Assembly (NCBI GenBank): GCA_037447655.1
Contig: JBBHKE010003158.1
Span: forward strand, 1 to 64,000
DNA length: 64,000 nt
Reading direction: 5' to 3'
DNA from: Zygnema cylindricum
Lineage: Eukaryota > Streptophyta > Zygnematophyceae > Zygnematales > Zygnemataceae
Both the position numbers and the translations under genes were made by a program. Under the pieces are notes generated by a model. It was given only the letters and a program-made list of their open reading frames with translations. It made no database searches and had not been told where the DNA came from. Positions 21,142 to 31,926 of this stretch are shown piece after piece. The first letter of the stretch is position 1; each line of letters starts with the position of its first letter.

Positions 21142-24100
21142 TTAACCCAATCGTACAACATCCCTAAAATACTTCAGCTTGGGAGCAAAAAGAGCTTTAG
21201 TAAGCATATCAACAATCATTCTTGCTACTGGCAGATAACATAATTTGATCGCTTTAGAGAACACTTTTTCTCTTACAAAGTGTAATCTTACATCCATATG
21301 CTTACTTTTGAAGCGGTGACTTGGGTTAAAGGCAATGGAAATGGCAGCCTGGTTATCACACCAGATCACTTGTGCCCCAACCTGCATGTATCCTAGTTCA
21401 TGCAACATGGATTTTACCCATAAGAGTTCTTTGAGGGCCGAGCTTGCTGCCATATATTCTGGCTCCATTGTCGATTATGGTGTAACCTTTTGAATTTTGT
21501 TACTCCAGCAGCAAGATCCGTTCCCAATTTGCAGAACGAATCCCGTGGTGGATTTCCGACTTGGCATGTCGCCATAGCTTGCATCACTCCACGTTTACAG
21601 CTTCACTTCTTCTCCACCTAGTGTGAGTTTGAGGTCTTTAAATCTTGCCAAATATCTTAAGACTCTCCTTGCTACATCAAGATCAGATTTTCTTGGATTC
21701 TCTAGACTCCTACTCTGTACCCCGACTGCTCTAGCAATGTCAGGACAGGTACAGTTCATGAAAAATATTAAGCTTCCCACTATTTGTCTGTAAGGTATTT
21801 GTGTCATAAAATCATTCTCCCCTGACTCTAAATACTCGCTAACAATGACACCTGGTCTGTCTCTTCTCCCTCTAACTTTTGTCGAAACTCGATTGGAGTT
21901 AGACATCTTTTTGCCCCCCGCATTCCATACTCATCTAACATGTTTCCAATAGCCTCTTTTTGAGTCAATTTTATTACTTTCTTATTTCTGTCCCTCTCTA
22001 CCTGGATACCCAAAATATATTTTGCCTCACCAAGGTCTTTCATCTCCAACCGTGAATATAGAGCAGTTTTGATTTTGTTAATTTCATCCATTGATTTGCT
22101 AATTAATAGTAAATCATCTACATATAGCGTTATATACATTATCCCATTTTCACCTTTTAAAAATTTGAAAGAGTGATGAGAACTTATCCTTTGAAATCCT
22201 AGGCTAGTCAAGAATTCATCAAGCTTTAGATTCCATTGCCTAGGGGCCTATTTTAAGCCGTAGAGAGATTTTAGCAACTTGCATACTAAGTGTTCTTTTC
22301 CTGGTTCTGCATACTTTTCAGGTTGCTGCATGTAAATGGTATCCTCTAGTTTTCCATGCGAAAATGTTGTATTAACATCCATATGATGTATTTCCATATC
22401 TTCTATAGCAGCTAGGGACAACAAAATCCTAATGGAAATCTTACAACCGGAGAAAAAGTTTCTTCAAAATCAATTCCTTCCTTTTTATTATACCCCATTG
22501 CCACAAGTTTGGCCTTGTATCATTCAATGGTGTTATCGGGATTTAACTTCACCTTTAATACCTATTTGCTGCCTGCTTTTCGGTTCGGAGGAAGGTCCAG
22601 AAGCTCCCATGTTTGAGCCTCCATGATGGACTTCATTTCGTCGTTTGTTGCCTCAATCCAATGATTCGGCTACGGTGATAACAAGGCCTCTTGGATGGTC
22701 AAAGGCTCCCCTGAGGCTACCGAATAGGCAAAATGAGAGCTCGCTTGCAGGCGGCTGGTGGATCTTCTTCCCCCCGGAAATTATGAGGTTGAGATCGTAT
22801 GTTGCCACGCATTGCGCTGATTGCGCTGGTTGCGATCTGTGTGTATTGACCGCTGTTGGTCCGGTAGGAACTGAACTTGTTGAGGAACTCGGAGAGAGTC
22901 TGACTCCGGAGTCACCACCGGAGGATTTTGCATCTTTGGGACAATTTCTTGCATGCAATCTAAAATGACATACTCCTGTACTTTTTACTGCCTTTTGCTG
23001 CTCTGTCATTTGAAATAATTCTATCGAGTCTAGTTCATTTTTGACAATGATGTTCCTTGCTGCAACTATTTTGTGCCTCTCAAACACAAAGACTCTATAA
23101 CTTTTTGAGTGATCATCATATCCTAACAAATTACCCGGTAATCCCTTCGGTTCCAATTTCCATCTATTTGTAGACGTATCCAAGATAAAACATTGACTAC
23201 CAAAGACTTTGAAATGGCTAACATGTGGTTTGCTACCTGTCCAGATCTCGTAAGGAGTAGTTTTTACCGATTTTGATCCTATCCTATTCTCAATATAAAC
23301 TGCACAATTTAGAGCCTCAGTCTAGAATTTCGGATCAACATTTTTATCCGTAAGCATCGACCTAGAGCTCTCCGTGAGAGTTCTATTTAATCTCTTCGAC
23401 ACCCCATTTTGTTCTGGTGAATATGGAACAGTCAACAGATGACTTATACCTTCCTCGAGTAAAAAGGTTTCAAATTCCTTCGATGTATATTCACCACCAT
23501 TGTTCGATCTGAGCTGAAAAAAGGTAAATTATGAAGTTTTTCAACCCATGCTTATAGTGTTTGAAGTGACCAAACACTTCACTCTTTTTCTTCATGAAGT
23601 AAACTTTTGTAAACCTGGAGAAATCATCTGTGAAGGTGACCATATATTTCATCCCCCCGACAGATGGAACCTTCGCATGTCCAAAAACATCCGAATGAAT
23701 TTGTTGTAAAAGTTTTGTTGACCGATGCTCAGACTCTTTAGGAAATGGCAGTCTGTGGATTTTGCATAAAGCGCAGCCATCACATGTTTTGACCGGCTAA
23801 TCTGTGATTGATACACCCTCTATTTTCCCAACAAGTACCATTTTCCTCAAACTATCATAGTTTACATGGCCTAATCTTTTATGCCACAACTCATCTAAGT
23901 GCAAAACACCGAAGTATAGAACATCATTCTCCTTGGTATTAGCCATATCTATGCGGTACATCTTGTTATTATCTCTAGTACCTGTAATCGCAATTTTTCC
24001 ATTTTTGCTAACAACTTGCCGACCATTTTTCAAATTAACCTCAAAGCCTTTACTCTCTACCAAAGACATAGAAAACATATTTTTCTTAAAGTCAGGCACA

Positions 24101-25261
24101 AATAAGACATTGTGAAGAGTCCTTTCAATTGCTTTTCCTTCTACATCAACAAGTAAGGACACATCACCAACAGCAGGAGTCTCAACACTTATTCCAAAAG
24201 CATAATAAATATTTTTCACCGGCGTTGTTTTTGAAAATGGCCTTGTTCTAGCACACATGGGCTTACGCTGCCGTATCCATTATCCATCCAAGGTCCTTCG
24301 CGCCCTCCATTGCTGCCGCCATAGCGAATAGATACGTTACGTCCTCCTCAGAAAATGTCAGAGTCTCGTTTTGGAGTGATGAAGAAGTTGAAAACAATGC
24401 ATTTCCACGAGGTGTATGAAGCCTTTGTATAACTGATTTTGTTGCCATCTCGGCTTGTATAAACCTGTATCGTTAGCTTTTTTAAACTTAGGATAGAATT
24501 TGGATCCATGACCTCTCTCACTACAATAGAAACATGCATTGTAGGATTGTCTGTTTCCACCCTAATTAAACTGTCTAAACTGATCAAACTGGTTTCGTTG
24601 CTGATTAAACTGTCCTTTCCTCTCAAAGTCTGAATTAAAAGCCTCTACTTGCTCAACATTTTGTAGCAGCTTCCTCTCGTAAAATATTGATAGCTAACTG
24701 TAAAGTCTAGCTAGCTTTATCTTTTTGTTTGAGCATATCAGATGTTTCTTTCATACTACGAGGGAGACCCCTCATGAGCAATGCTGCCTGTTGAAACTAA
24801 GGAAACACCCTACTTGCACAAGCATGTGCATCTACAAGGATGCAAATTTTTTTAGAATATTCAGCCATTGTACTGCCATTGTACTTATAGTCCCAAATTT
24901 TTCCAACCAATAGAAGCTCTTCCTAGACAATAGCCTTTTCATACTCATTTTGAAGAGATTTCTAGATATCAATTGCTTTTTTCATTTTTTTCGGAGACAT
25001 AGCTAAGTCCTCAGATATACAAAATTTCAAAAGAGAACGAGCCTGCGTATTTTTCTTAGACCATGACAGATCAGATTCATCCAGCGAACCATACAATATA
25101 TCCAAAAGATTGACTTTCTCAAAATGTGTCTCCACCATATCCAACAAATAAACATACTTTTCCCCCGAAAATAAAGGAATTCTTGATGACATGCCCATAA
25201 ACTGTTGTTCTACATTCACCGGTGCAGGTGGAGGATCAGCAGTAGTAGTAGAAGTAGACAT
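21142..25261 (-). pseudogene. C1 gag-pol, multiply broken
   Basis: Gag starts at 25261 inside the 5' LTR (MSTSTTTADPPPAPVNVEQQ) and continues across the LTR end with FMGMSSRIPLFSGEKY; a stop follows residue 99. The protease motif has drifted to GWIMDTAA (24290-24265). The integrase zinc domain LWHKRLGHVNY...CDGCAL lies at about 23900-23760, then the core (VTFTDDFSRFTKVYFM at about 23655-23605) with stops. RT has the intact YVDDLLLISKS (about 22120-22090) and ILGIQVERDR. RNase H has EPEYMAASSALKELLWVKS and WCDNQAA (21468-21340). Frameshifts and stops separate all parts. It is closest to the plus-strand remnant at 48772-51423. Confidence 0.9.
25193..25202 (-). other. C1 primer-binding site, initiator tRNA-Met anticodon-arm type
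   Basis: Directly after the 5' LTR end the minus strand reads GTTTATGGGC. It differs at one base from GGTTATGGGC, the complement of the anticodon stem-loop of eukaryotic initiator tRNA-Met. No TGG match to a tRNA 3' end is present. Confidence 0.7.
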
Positions 25262-25987
25262 GATACACTCTCAGAAACTATCAAGAATCCCACCAAACAG
25301 TTGTTTTCAAGTGCTCACCAAATCTTATACAAGCATCCAAACATCACAAAACTCTATCAGAATATAAAGTAGCATAAACATTGACAAATCCCAAAGTTTC
25401 AGCACAATTGACTCGATAACACTCAAGATATAATACTCAGAAGTTTCCCAAAAACAGTTTTCAGTTTTACTACTTGAACGTCTGGATACATGATGAGTTC
25501 TGAGTCCTAAGTCTTATACTTCTGTTGAACCAGCGATACTATTGTACTTGAGAGGTACGTCAAACTACCAAGCTAACACTAATTTGTCAAGCTACCACTG
25601 AGCTACTACTAAGCTACCACTGAGCTACCCACTAAGTCAACTATAATTATATCTATCGCAGTTGCTCTGTACTGTACATAATCACAATAAAAATATTCGA
25701 CGCTGCGTTGTCTGTACGGACCATATCAAACGCAATCGGAGTTACGTTGTCTTAACTTCGTCGCTACTCCTTTGTTTTGACTGCGTCTCAGCTCCGTTGC
25801 TGCATCGCAGTTGTGTTGCTGCATCGCAGCTGCGTTTTCTCCCCTCAATGTGTGACATTTATATGTGGATGTAAATGCCAATTTAAGATACCTGTAATGT
25901 GCTTTAAGTGACGACACGTGTCTTTGTAGATTTCTGTTCTTGTCGTCACACTAATTTACTGCGACTTAAATCTTTCCAAAATCAACA
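25203..25987 (-). repeat. C1 5' LTR (785 bp)
   Basis: Starts TGTTGATTTTGGAAAGATTT at 25987 and ends GAACAACA at 25203. The gag ATG is at 25261, 59 bp before the LTR end. GCAGCTGC-type repeats occupy the U3 part (25800-25840) and AGCTACCACTG repeats the R/U5 part (25590-25630). Confidence 0.93.
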
Positions 25988-25989
25988 CT

Positions 25990-26158
25990 AGTGTTGTGTA
26001 TCAGCAATAAATTTATCGCGATAAGAAGAATACCGATTGTTATAGGTTATCGAACGGTCAAGGGTCTCGATATATCGCTCCGAGACCAAAAAATTCCATA
26101 TCGGCGATAATATAGTGTACGCTATATAATACTACTTTATAATATGGTGTATTATATT
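25990..26158. mobile_element. hAT-like MITE fragment, copy 3
   Basis: Starts TAGTGTTGTGTATCAGCAA and follows the 8566 copy through GGTTATCGAACG, CGATATATCGCTC, TATCGGCGATAA and GTACGCTATATAATA. It is cut by the LTR beginning at 26159. Confidence 0.75.
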
Positions 26159-27056
26159 TGTAATTCTGTGGTCTCCATTGACCAACACAAAGGGCAGCCT
26201 ATGTAAAGCCTGTAGGATAATATATGCCCCTCCCTCTTTCCCAATGAATAAGTGTCACCCTAGCAAACAAGTATTTTGACCACCCTCACCCCTGTGAGGG
26301 CCCGACCCCCGTTGAGCCGAATGCAAAAAAAATCACTGAATTTGCTCCCCTGAGCAGTAAGTTATGGCTTGTAAAAGATGACCTTTATAATTGCAAGCTC
26401 TCTTAGAAAGAGCTACCTAAATTTTTATAAGTCCTGGTTTGCCTACTCACATCTATCTACTACTAAACCTTAGTCTAATAGGAACGCTATATAGTACAGG
26501 AAGGTACAGTGACCGATGTACTTTTTGTACGACCATTGAAAGACATGGCCTTCAAGGTGACGCTTGTCAAATCGGAGCCATGGTTCCCCCTCCCATCTTC
26601 TCCGGTATCCAATAATGTGCCGCCACGTGGCATCGCGTGACGCTATCTCCAAAGGCAGCCAAAAGCTCATTCCGGGTGGCGGCTGCAACGACGACCGTCT
26701 AATCAAATATATTTACACGGTTCGGATTCGCGTCCGTCCATGAATTGTTTCACATGCGCCTTGTCGTCAGTTTGGTGTGAATTAGCTGTTGCGTCGTTAT
26801 TTATATACTTATCAAACCATATATGTGTATCTCTATTTCAACTACTTAATGGATTAGGCTGCATGTTATTCTTGGCCCTTCAAGACCCAGGTTCAAATCT
26901 GGACAGTTAACATTTTGGTAAATGCCCTCTACTTCTGTCCGCCACCTTCAAAAATAAAGCGGCAGCCATGGAGTGTCTTTGATCCTCTCTCTCTCTCTCT
27001 CTCTTTACAGTCTAACTAAAATAGAGTATTGAACTATTAAATACCTCTTTTCAACA
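26159..27056 (-). mobile_element. 3' LTR of a minus-strand copia element (family E)
   Basis: On the minus strand it starts TGTTGAAAAGAGGTATTTAA at 27056 and ends GACCACAGAATTACA at 26159, 898 bp. Its last bases contain ATGGAGACCACAGAATTACA, again a gag-type start. A (CT)n tract (26987-27004), a tRNA-like segment with GGTTCAAATC (26891-26900, plus strand) and a GTAC cluster (26500-26535) are present. It is preceded on its strand by the polypurine tract TAAAAGGAG. Confidence 0.85.
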
Positions 27057-27113
27057 CTCCTTTTAATTCCTAGTCACTTTTCAATTTTAATCGATAGTTT
27101 TCTCCGCAATAAA

Positions 27114-28192
27114 TCAACTTAGGGGAGGCCCCGATTTTGTCATAATGTCCGCAATCATTTCTTTATCAATTTTATGAACCAGTTTAATGATTTTATTTCC
27201 AACCTTCTCTTTGACAAAGCTTAGTCTAATATCTGTATGCTTAGCTTTAAAGTGATGTTTCGGATTAGCTGCAATAGAGATAGCAGCTTGATTATCACAA
27301 AAAACATTGTGAGTTCCAGACTTCATGAACCCAAGTTCTTCAAGAAGAGATTTCACCCACATTAATTCTATAGTGGCAGCACAAGAAGCCATGTACTCAG
27401 CCTCCATAGTGGATTGAGCAACTACTTTCTGTTGCTTGCTACTCCAACAGCATGCACCAGATCCAATTTGCAACACATATCCAGTCGTACATCGCCTTAA
27501 AGGCACATCTCTATAACTAGCATCACTCTTAGTGATATCAGTTTGCTCCCCTCCCAAATGCAACCACAATTCCTTTGTCCCCACCAGATACCTCATCACC
27601 CTTTTGGCTGCCTCCAAGTCTCTCTTTCTGGGTTCATTTAGACTCCTGCTGAGGACTCCTACAGCTACAGCTATATCTGGCCGGGTACAGTTCATAAAAT
27701 AGATTAAACTGCCTACAATATGCCGATAAGGGATGTTTTCCATAAATCTTCTTTTCTTCCTCATCCATCTCATCATTAATGATCAATATTCCTCCCTCTT
27801 CACTCCCCTCAAACACTTTCTTCAGATCCATAGGAGTAGTACATCCATTTGCTTTCTCCATCTGAAATTTTTCTAGCATATTACCGATAGTTTCTTTCTG
27901 AGTGAGTCTTATAATTCTATTTCCTCTATCTCTCTCCATCTGAATTCCCAAAATGTACTTTGCTTTGCCGAGATCTGTCATATCGAACCGGCTTCTAAGA
28001 TCCTGTTTTAGTTTGTTAATTTTATCTAAGGACTTGCTTAAGACTAATAAATCATCCACATAAATAGCAATAAATATCACTCTATTCTCATCCTAAAATA
28101 AATATATGGAATGATCTGAACTAATTATGATATGCCCCAAACCGGTCACAAATTCGTCCAGGTTTATATTCCACTGTCGCGGGGCTTGCTTA
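27114..28192 (-). pseudogene. copia RT-RNase H fragment of the family E element
   Basis: On the minus strand it starts abruptly within the RT motif KQAPRQWN at 28190, where element B1 is inserted. It then shows YVDDLLVLSKS (about 28055-28025) and ILGIQMERDRG, a frameshift near 27770, MNCTRPDIAVAVGVLSRS, and RNase H with SDASY, TMEAEYMAS and FCDNQAAIS. It ends IADIMTKSGPP. The upstream part of RT, integrase and gag of this copy is not found on the other side of B1, so it is truncated. Confidence 0.88.
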
Positions 28193-29197
28193 TGTTGAAA
28201 TAAGTAGTTTTTGTATTTTCTAGGTATAAAATAAATTAGCGGAAACATATATAGAAAATGATGGCAGCCTGCCTCCATCTCTTCTCTCTTTCCCCCATAC
28301 TTGTTGTAGTTACTGAAGGAGAGAGAGAGCGATGGAGCCATGGCTGCCTCAGATCCATAGAAGGACTAAAGAGTGACTTAAGTCACTCTCAACAAAAGGT
28401 TGAGTCCGGCAAGACTCGAACCCCCGACCAGTAGAGCGCGGCGTAGCCGTTAGCTCTAACCAGTTTGTCGTAGAAGTCCGTTAGATGATATAGGGTTTCA
28501 TTTATATTTAAACTATTGTATTACACTGAAATGATTTAATTGAAATATGGACGAAACGAACATAGAACTTGTTAAGGTTTAGTGCAAACGTCATTTCGCA
28601 CGAAACAAATGAAACGGACATTTGTTTTAAACGGTCGACAATTAATGTCGGATTTAATCCGACGGCGCACGTCATCGCCGAGATCCCGGAATGGTCACTT
28701 TGGATTTTATGGACGTGGCATGACGTGGCGCCGCGTGGAAGGTTGACATTCGGTCGCGAGAATTCCGGATAATATACGAACGAGTGGAAAAATGACACGG
28801 GTCCACTCAGTAGCCTTCTCGTACACCGGCCGTACAGAAGGGACATCGGTCGTAGTACCTTTCTGTACTTTACAGTAATATGATTGGTTCGTACTTTAGT
28901 AGATAGGGGTTGTGGGAGAGATTTAGGACTTAGGAAATTTTGGTAGATAGACACCTCTCTCTCTAAGAGAGCCTTGTATAAATTGCCATTTTTGCCGCCT
29001 CATAACTTATCTGCTGGTTGGCCGTTTTCAATGATTCTTTTTGCTACGGACTCAGGGGAGTCCAGGCTACACAAGGGTGCAGTCAAATTGTCAGTTTACC
29101 TTCTTGGGCAGCAGTAGTTGTGGCTTAAAGTGGGTTTGTTAAATAGTATCTAGAGGCTTCCAGTATTCTGTGGTCTAATGGAGGACACAAAATTGCA
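28193..29197 (+). repeat. B1 5' LTR (1005 bp)
   Basis: TGTTGAAATAAGTAG to ACAAAATTGCA. Contains the 20-bp perfect palindrome AGAGTGACTTAAGTCACTCT (28370-28389), CTCAAC/GTTGAG and GAGTCC/GGACTC-like stems, a tRNA-like module in antisense, CCGTACA/GTACC repeats (28825-28870), the TATA-like GTATAAATT (28976) and, 20 bp before the end, the gag ATG (29178). Confidence 0.92.
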
Positions 29198-29209
29198 GGT
29201 TATTGGCCC
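29198..29209 (+). other. B1 primer-binding site (half-tRNA type)
   Basis: GGTTATTGGCCC abuts the 5' LTR and is followed by ACC. Over these 15 bases only one differs from the complement of the plant initiator tRNA-Met anticodon arm (GGTTATGGGCCCACC). It is read through as gag codons. Confidence 0.75.
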
Positions 29210-30364
29210 ACCCTCTAGGGTGCCCACCTTCAATGGATATGGGTTCATCTATTGGGAAGCCATGATGATGGGAGCTTTGTGTGAAAAACGATACTGGGGT
29301 ATCGTCAGTGGACAAGTGAAACGTCCACCTTCGGGAACTCCACCAGGATTTGGGGGAGTAAGGTTTCCTGCAACAACGGTTGCCTTAGCGGAGGATGCAT
29401 ATGATGGGGACAGCAGTGTGTCCGAAAAGGGGAAAGGGAAGGAGACACCCCTCACTCCTATTGCCACAGTATCGGGAGCGGCGACCTTGAAGACCGTGGA
29501 GAACGATACTCAAATGTGGGAGGATGTAAACATGGCTGCCAAGAACTTCATTCTAAGGCACCTCACTCAGGGTTTGGCCACTCCTCATCTTCACATATAC
29601 AAGGCCGAGGAGTTGTGGGAGAGTTTAGTGGAGATTTATAGAGCTGGAACTATTCAGAAGCTCTAGTAGGTTGGGCAAAAGCTAGTGAGTTACACTTACA
29701 AATGAGGAAAGATGTTAGATTACTGTAATGATCTTTCTTGTTTGTATATGGAAATGGAAAGTGTCGGGTGGACAGATACAATGAAAATAAAAGTTAACAC
29801 CCTTATCATTAAATTACCACATGAGTTCGAAAACATAGTGTACCGAGTACAGGGAATGCCCGATAGTTCATGGAAATGGAACACAGTAGTCAGGATGATA
29901 CTTGTGCAGGAAAACACAATGGAGATTAGGAGAGGAGGAAATAGCATTCAAGCTCTAACAGCAAGAGAGGACCGATGGGGGAAGGACCCGAAGAAACCTT
30001 ATAGAGGGGAAAAATATCATTCTGGGGGACAAAGGCCCCCAAAGGGACTTTGTCATTATTGGAAAAAGTCGGGACACTTTATCGCAGATTGTGTCAAGCT
30101 ACAAGAGCTGAGGCTCCAAGAGAACCATGGAGGGGGTTCTTCCGGAGGGAAGAAAAAGGCACTTCTGGTTACAAAAGTGTCAGGAGAAACCGAGGATGAG
30201 TCCTCTGAGGAGGATGGGGAGCTTCTTCTTGACGAGAGTCTGGAGGAGAAGGAGATTCCTTGGAGGCAGAAGTGTGCCCTTGGATCAATCCGAGAAGCTC
30301 CACAGGAAGGATGGATCATCGACTCAGGTGCATCCATGCATATGTGTCGTGATAAAGAACTCTT

Positions 30365-31544
30365 TGTTGATATTTGTGTATATTCTAGGTCTGTAAATAG
30401 GATAGAAAAAGGCAAAGGCAGTCTGCCTCTAACTCCCCTCTCCAAGCCCCCACACTTCTTGTGGTCACTGAAGGCTGGATAGGGAGCTAGAGCCATGGCT
30501 GCCTAAGCTCTCTAGAGAAGACAGGAGGTAAATTAGGTAGACTTACCAAAAGATAGTTGACGGACCCAGGAATTGATCCTGGTCCCTACCGTCCGTCAAT
30601 TTGCATTAGCCGTTAGCTTTAGCCGTTAAGTCTAGGAAACATATTACGATATAATGGGTTAAATAAATATATAAATCGTTACAAGTAGATTAATTCGTTT
30701 AACGGCGAATAGATACTTAGTACATAGATACAGTTAGATTTAGTACGAAGTACGGTATTGGGACAGAACGGATACCGCGCATTTGTTTCAATAGCGAAAC
30801 AAATACCGCGCGTCGAATTTCAGCGGCTAGGATTATAGCCGGTTTTGATCGGACGGCCGCGATAAGCGCCGCAATCACGGAAAAGGCACTTTTGGCGTTT
30901 TACAGTCTTTGCCACGTTAGATGACACGTGGCGTGATAACATTGGATTACGGGAATTCCGGAGATTACAGGAACTAATCCTGATTTGACACGTGTCGACA
31001 TTTTGGCCATGTCGTACAATGGCCGTACAGAAAGTACACCAGCACCTGTACTTTTCTGTACGACACAATGATTGGATTGGTGCCGTACTTCAGTAGATAG
31101 AGTTTTAGAGGGGGAATAGGACTTAGAAAATTTTGGGTAGGTAGTTGCCTCTCCCAGAGAGCACCCTGTATAAATGGCAAACTTTGGCCAGCCATAACTA
31201 TCAATTTACTTGACCATTTTCAGTGATTCTTTTTGCTACAGACTCAGGGGAGTCCAGGCTACACAGGGGTGTAGTCGGTCAGAGTTTTTGTCTGCCAGGG
31301 TGGCTGCCTTTCTAAGGGAAAGACAAAGTGGGTGAATATGTCCAAATCTCATATTCAAACTTTGAATTCTGTGGTGAAACTGAGCACACAAAAAGTGTTA
31401 TTTCACAGAGGTGAATATATATTGGGGTTCTGACTGTCAAAGGGTCAGTCATTTTGGTTTATATCAACTTGGAGTCGGCACTATCTAAATTAGCTTCATT
31501 TGGACCTGCCTACTCTGAGGGCCAATGGAGGTCTCAGAGTTTCA
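30365..31544 (+). mobile_element. solo LTR (1180 bp) nested in B1, perfect 5-bp target duplication
   Basis: TGTTGATATTTGTG to TCTCAGAGTTTCA, flanked by CTCTT at 30360-30364 and 31545-31549. Removing it restores the reading frame from DKELF to TKLRKIP seen in sister copies. Its end carries ATGGAGGTCTCAGAGTTTCA (MEVSEF). It contains a degraded tRNA-like segment, a GTAC cluster (31010-31065) and GTATAAATG (31169). Confidence 0.95.
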
Positions 31545-31916
31545 CTCTTCACTAAGTTAAGAAAGATTCCTATTGTAGAGATAGAGTATGGGGATGGGAG
31601 AGTGGTTACTACAGATCTAGTGGGATCACTAGATCTGAAAGTCTTAGTGGAGGGTAAGACTTCTATACTTACATTCTCAGATGTACTTTACATTCCTCAG
31701 CTGAGTAAAAATCTTGTCTCTACGTCTGTGTTAGATGACAAAGAGTTTGATACCTTCACTAGAAAGGGAGTCTTTACAGCTAAGTATGGGGATGAAGTTT
31801 ACTTCACAGCAGATAAGGGTAGCCAAGGAATGTTTAGGCTTAACCTGAGTAATGAAAAGAAGAATGCTTACTATGTTGGTGTTCCTAAGATGATGATTTG
31901 GCATAAGCGGCTGGGG

Positions 31917-31926
31917 NNNNNNNNNN
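31917..31926. other. assembly gap (10 N)
   Basis: Ten N follow HKRLG of the integrase zinc domain. Downstream sequence resumes without the integrase core, so the real gap is probably larger than ten bases or hides a collapsed repeat. Confidence 0.95.

Larger units (their letters stand above)
20141..25987 (-). mobile_element. complete Ty1/copia element C1 (5847 bp)
   Basis: Two LTRs of 785 and 793 bp enclose a gag-pol region on the minus strand. Identical 5-bp flanks CTAGT lie at 20136-20140 and 25988-25992, so both outer ends are exact. The LTR runs from TGTTGATTTTGGAAAG to GTAGAACAACA. Order of domains is gag, protease, integrase, RT, RNase H, the copia order. The element landed exactly between the end of a TA-MITE (20135) and the tip of a hAT-like MITE fragment (25990). 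Coding parts are heavily decayed, so it is not autonomous. Confidence 0.95.

Noticed and set aside
22432-22968. Plus-strand ORFs inside C1
   Set aside because: They lie opposite integrase and RT coding sequence of the minus-strand element and have no independent similarity.
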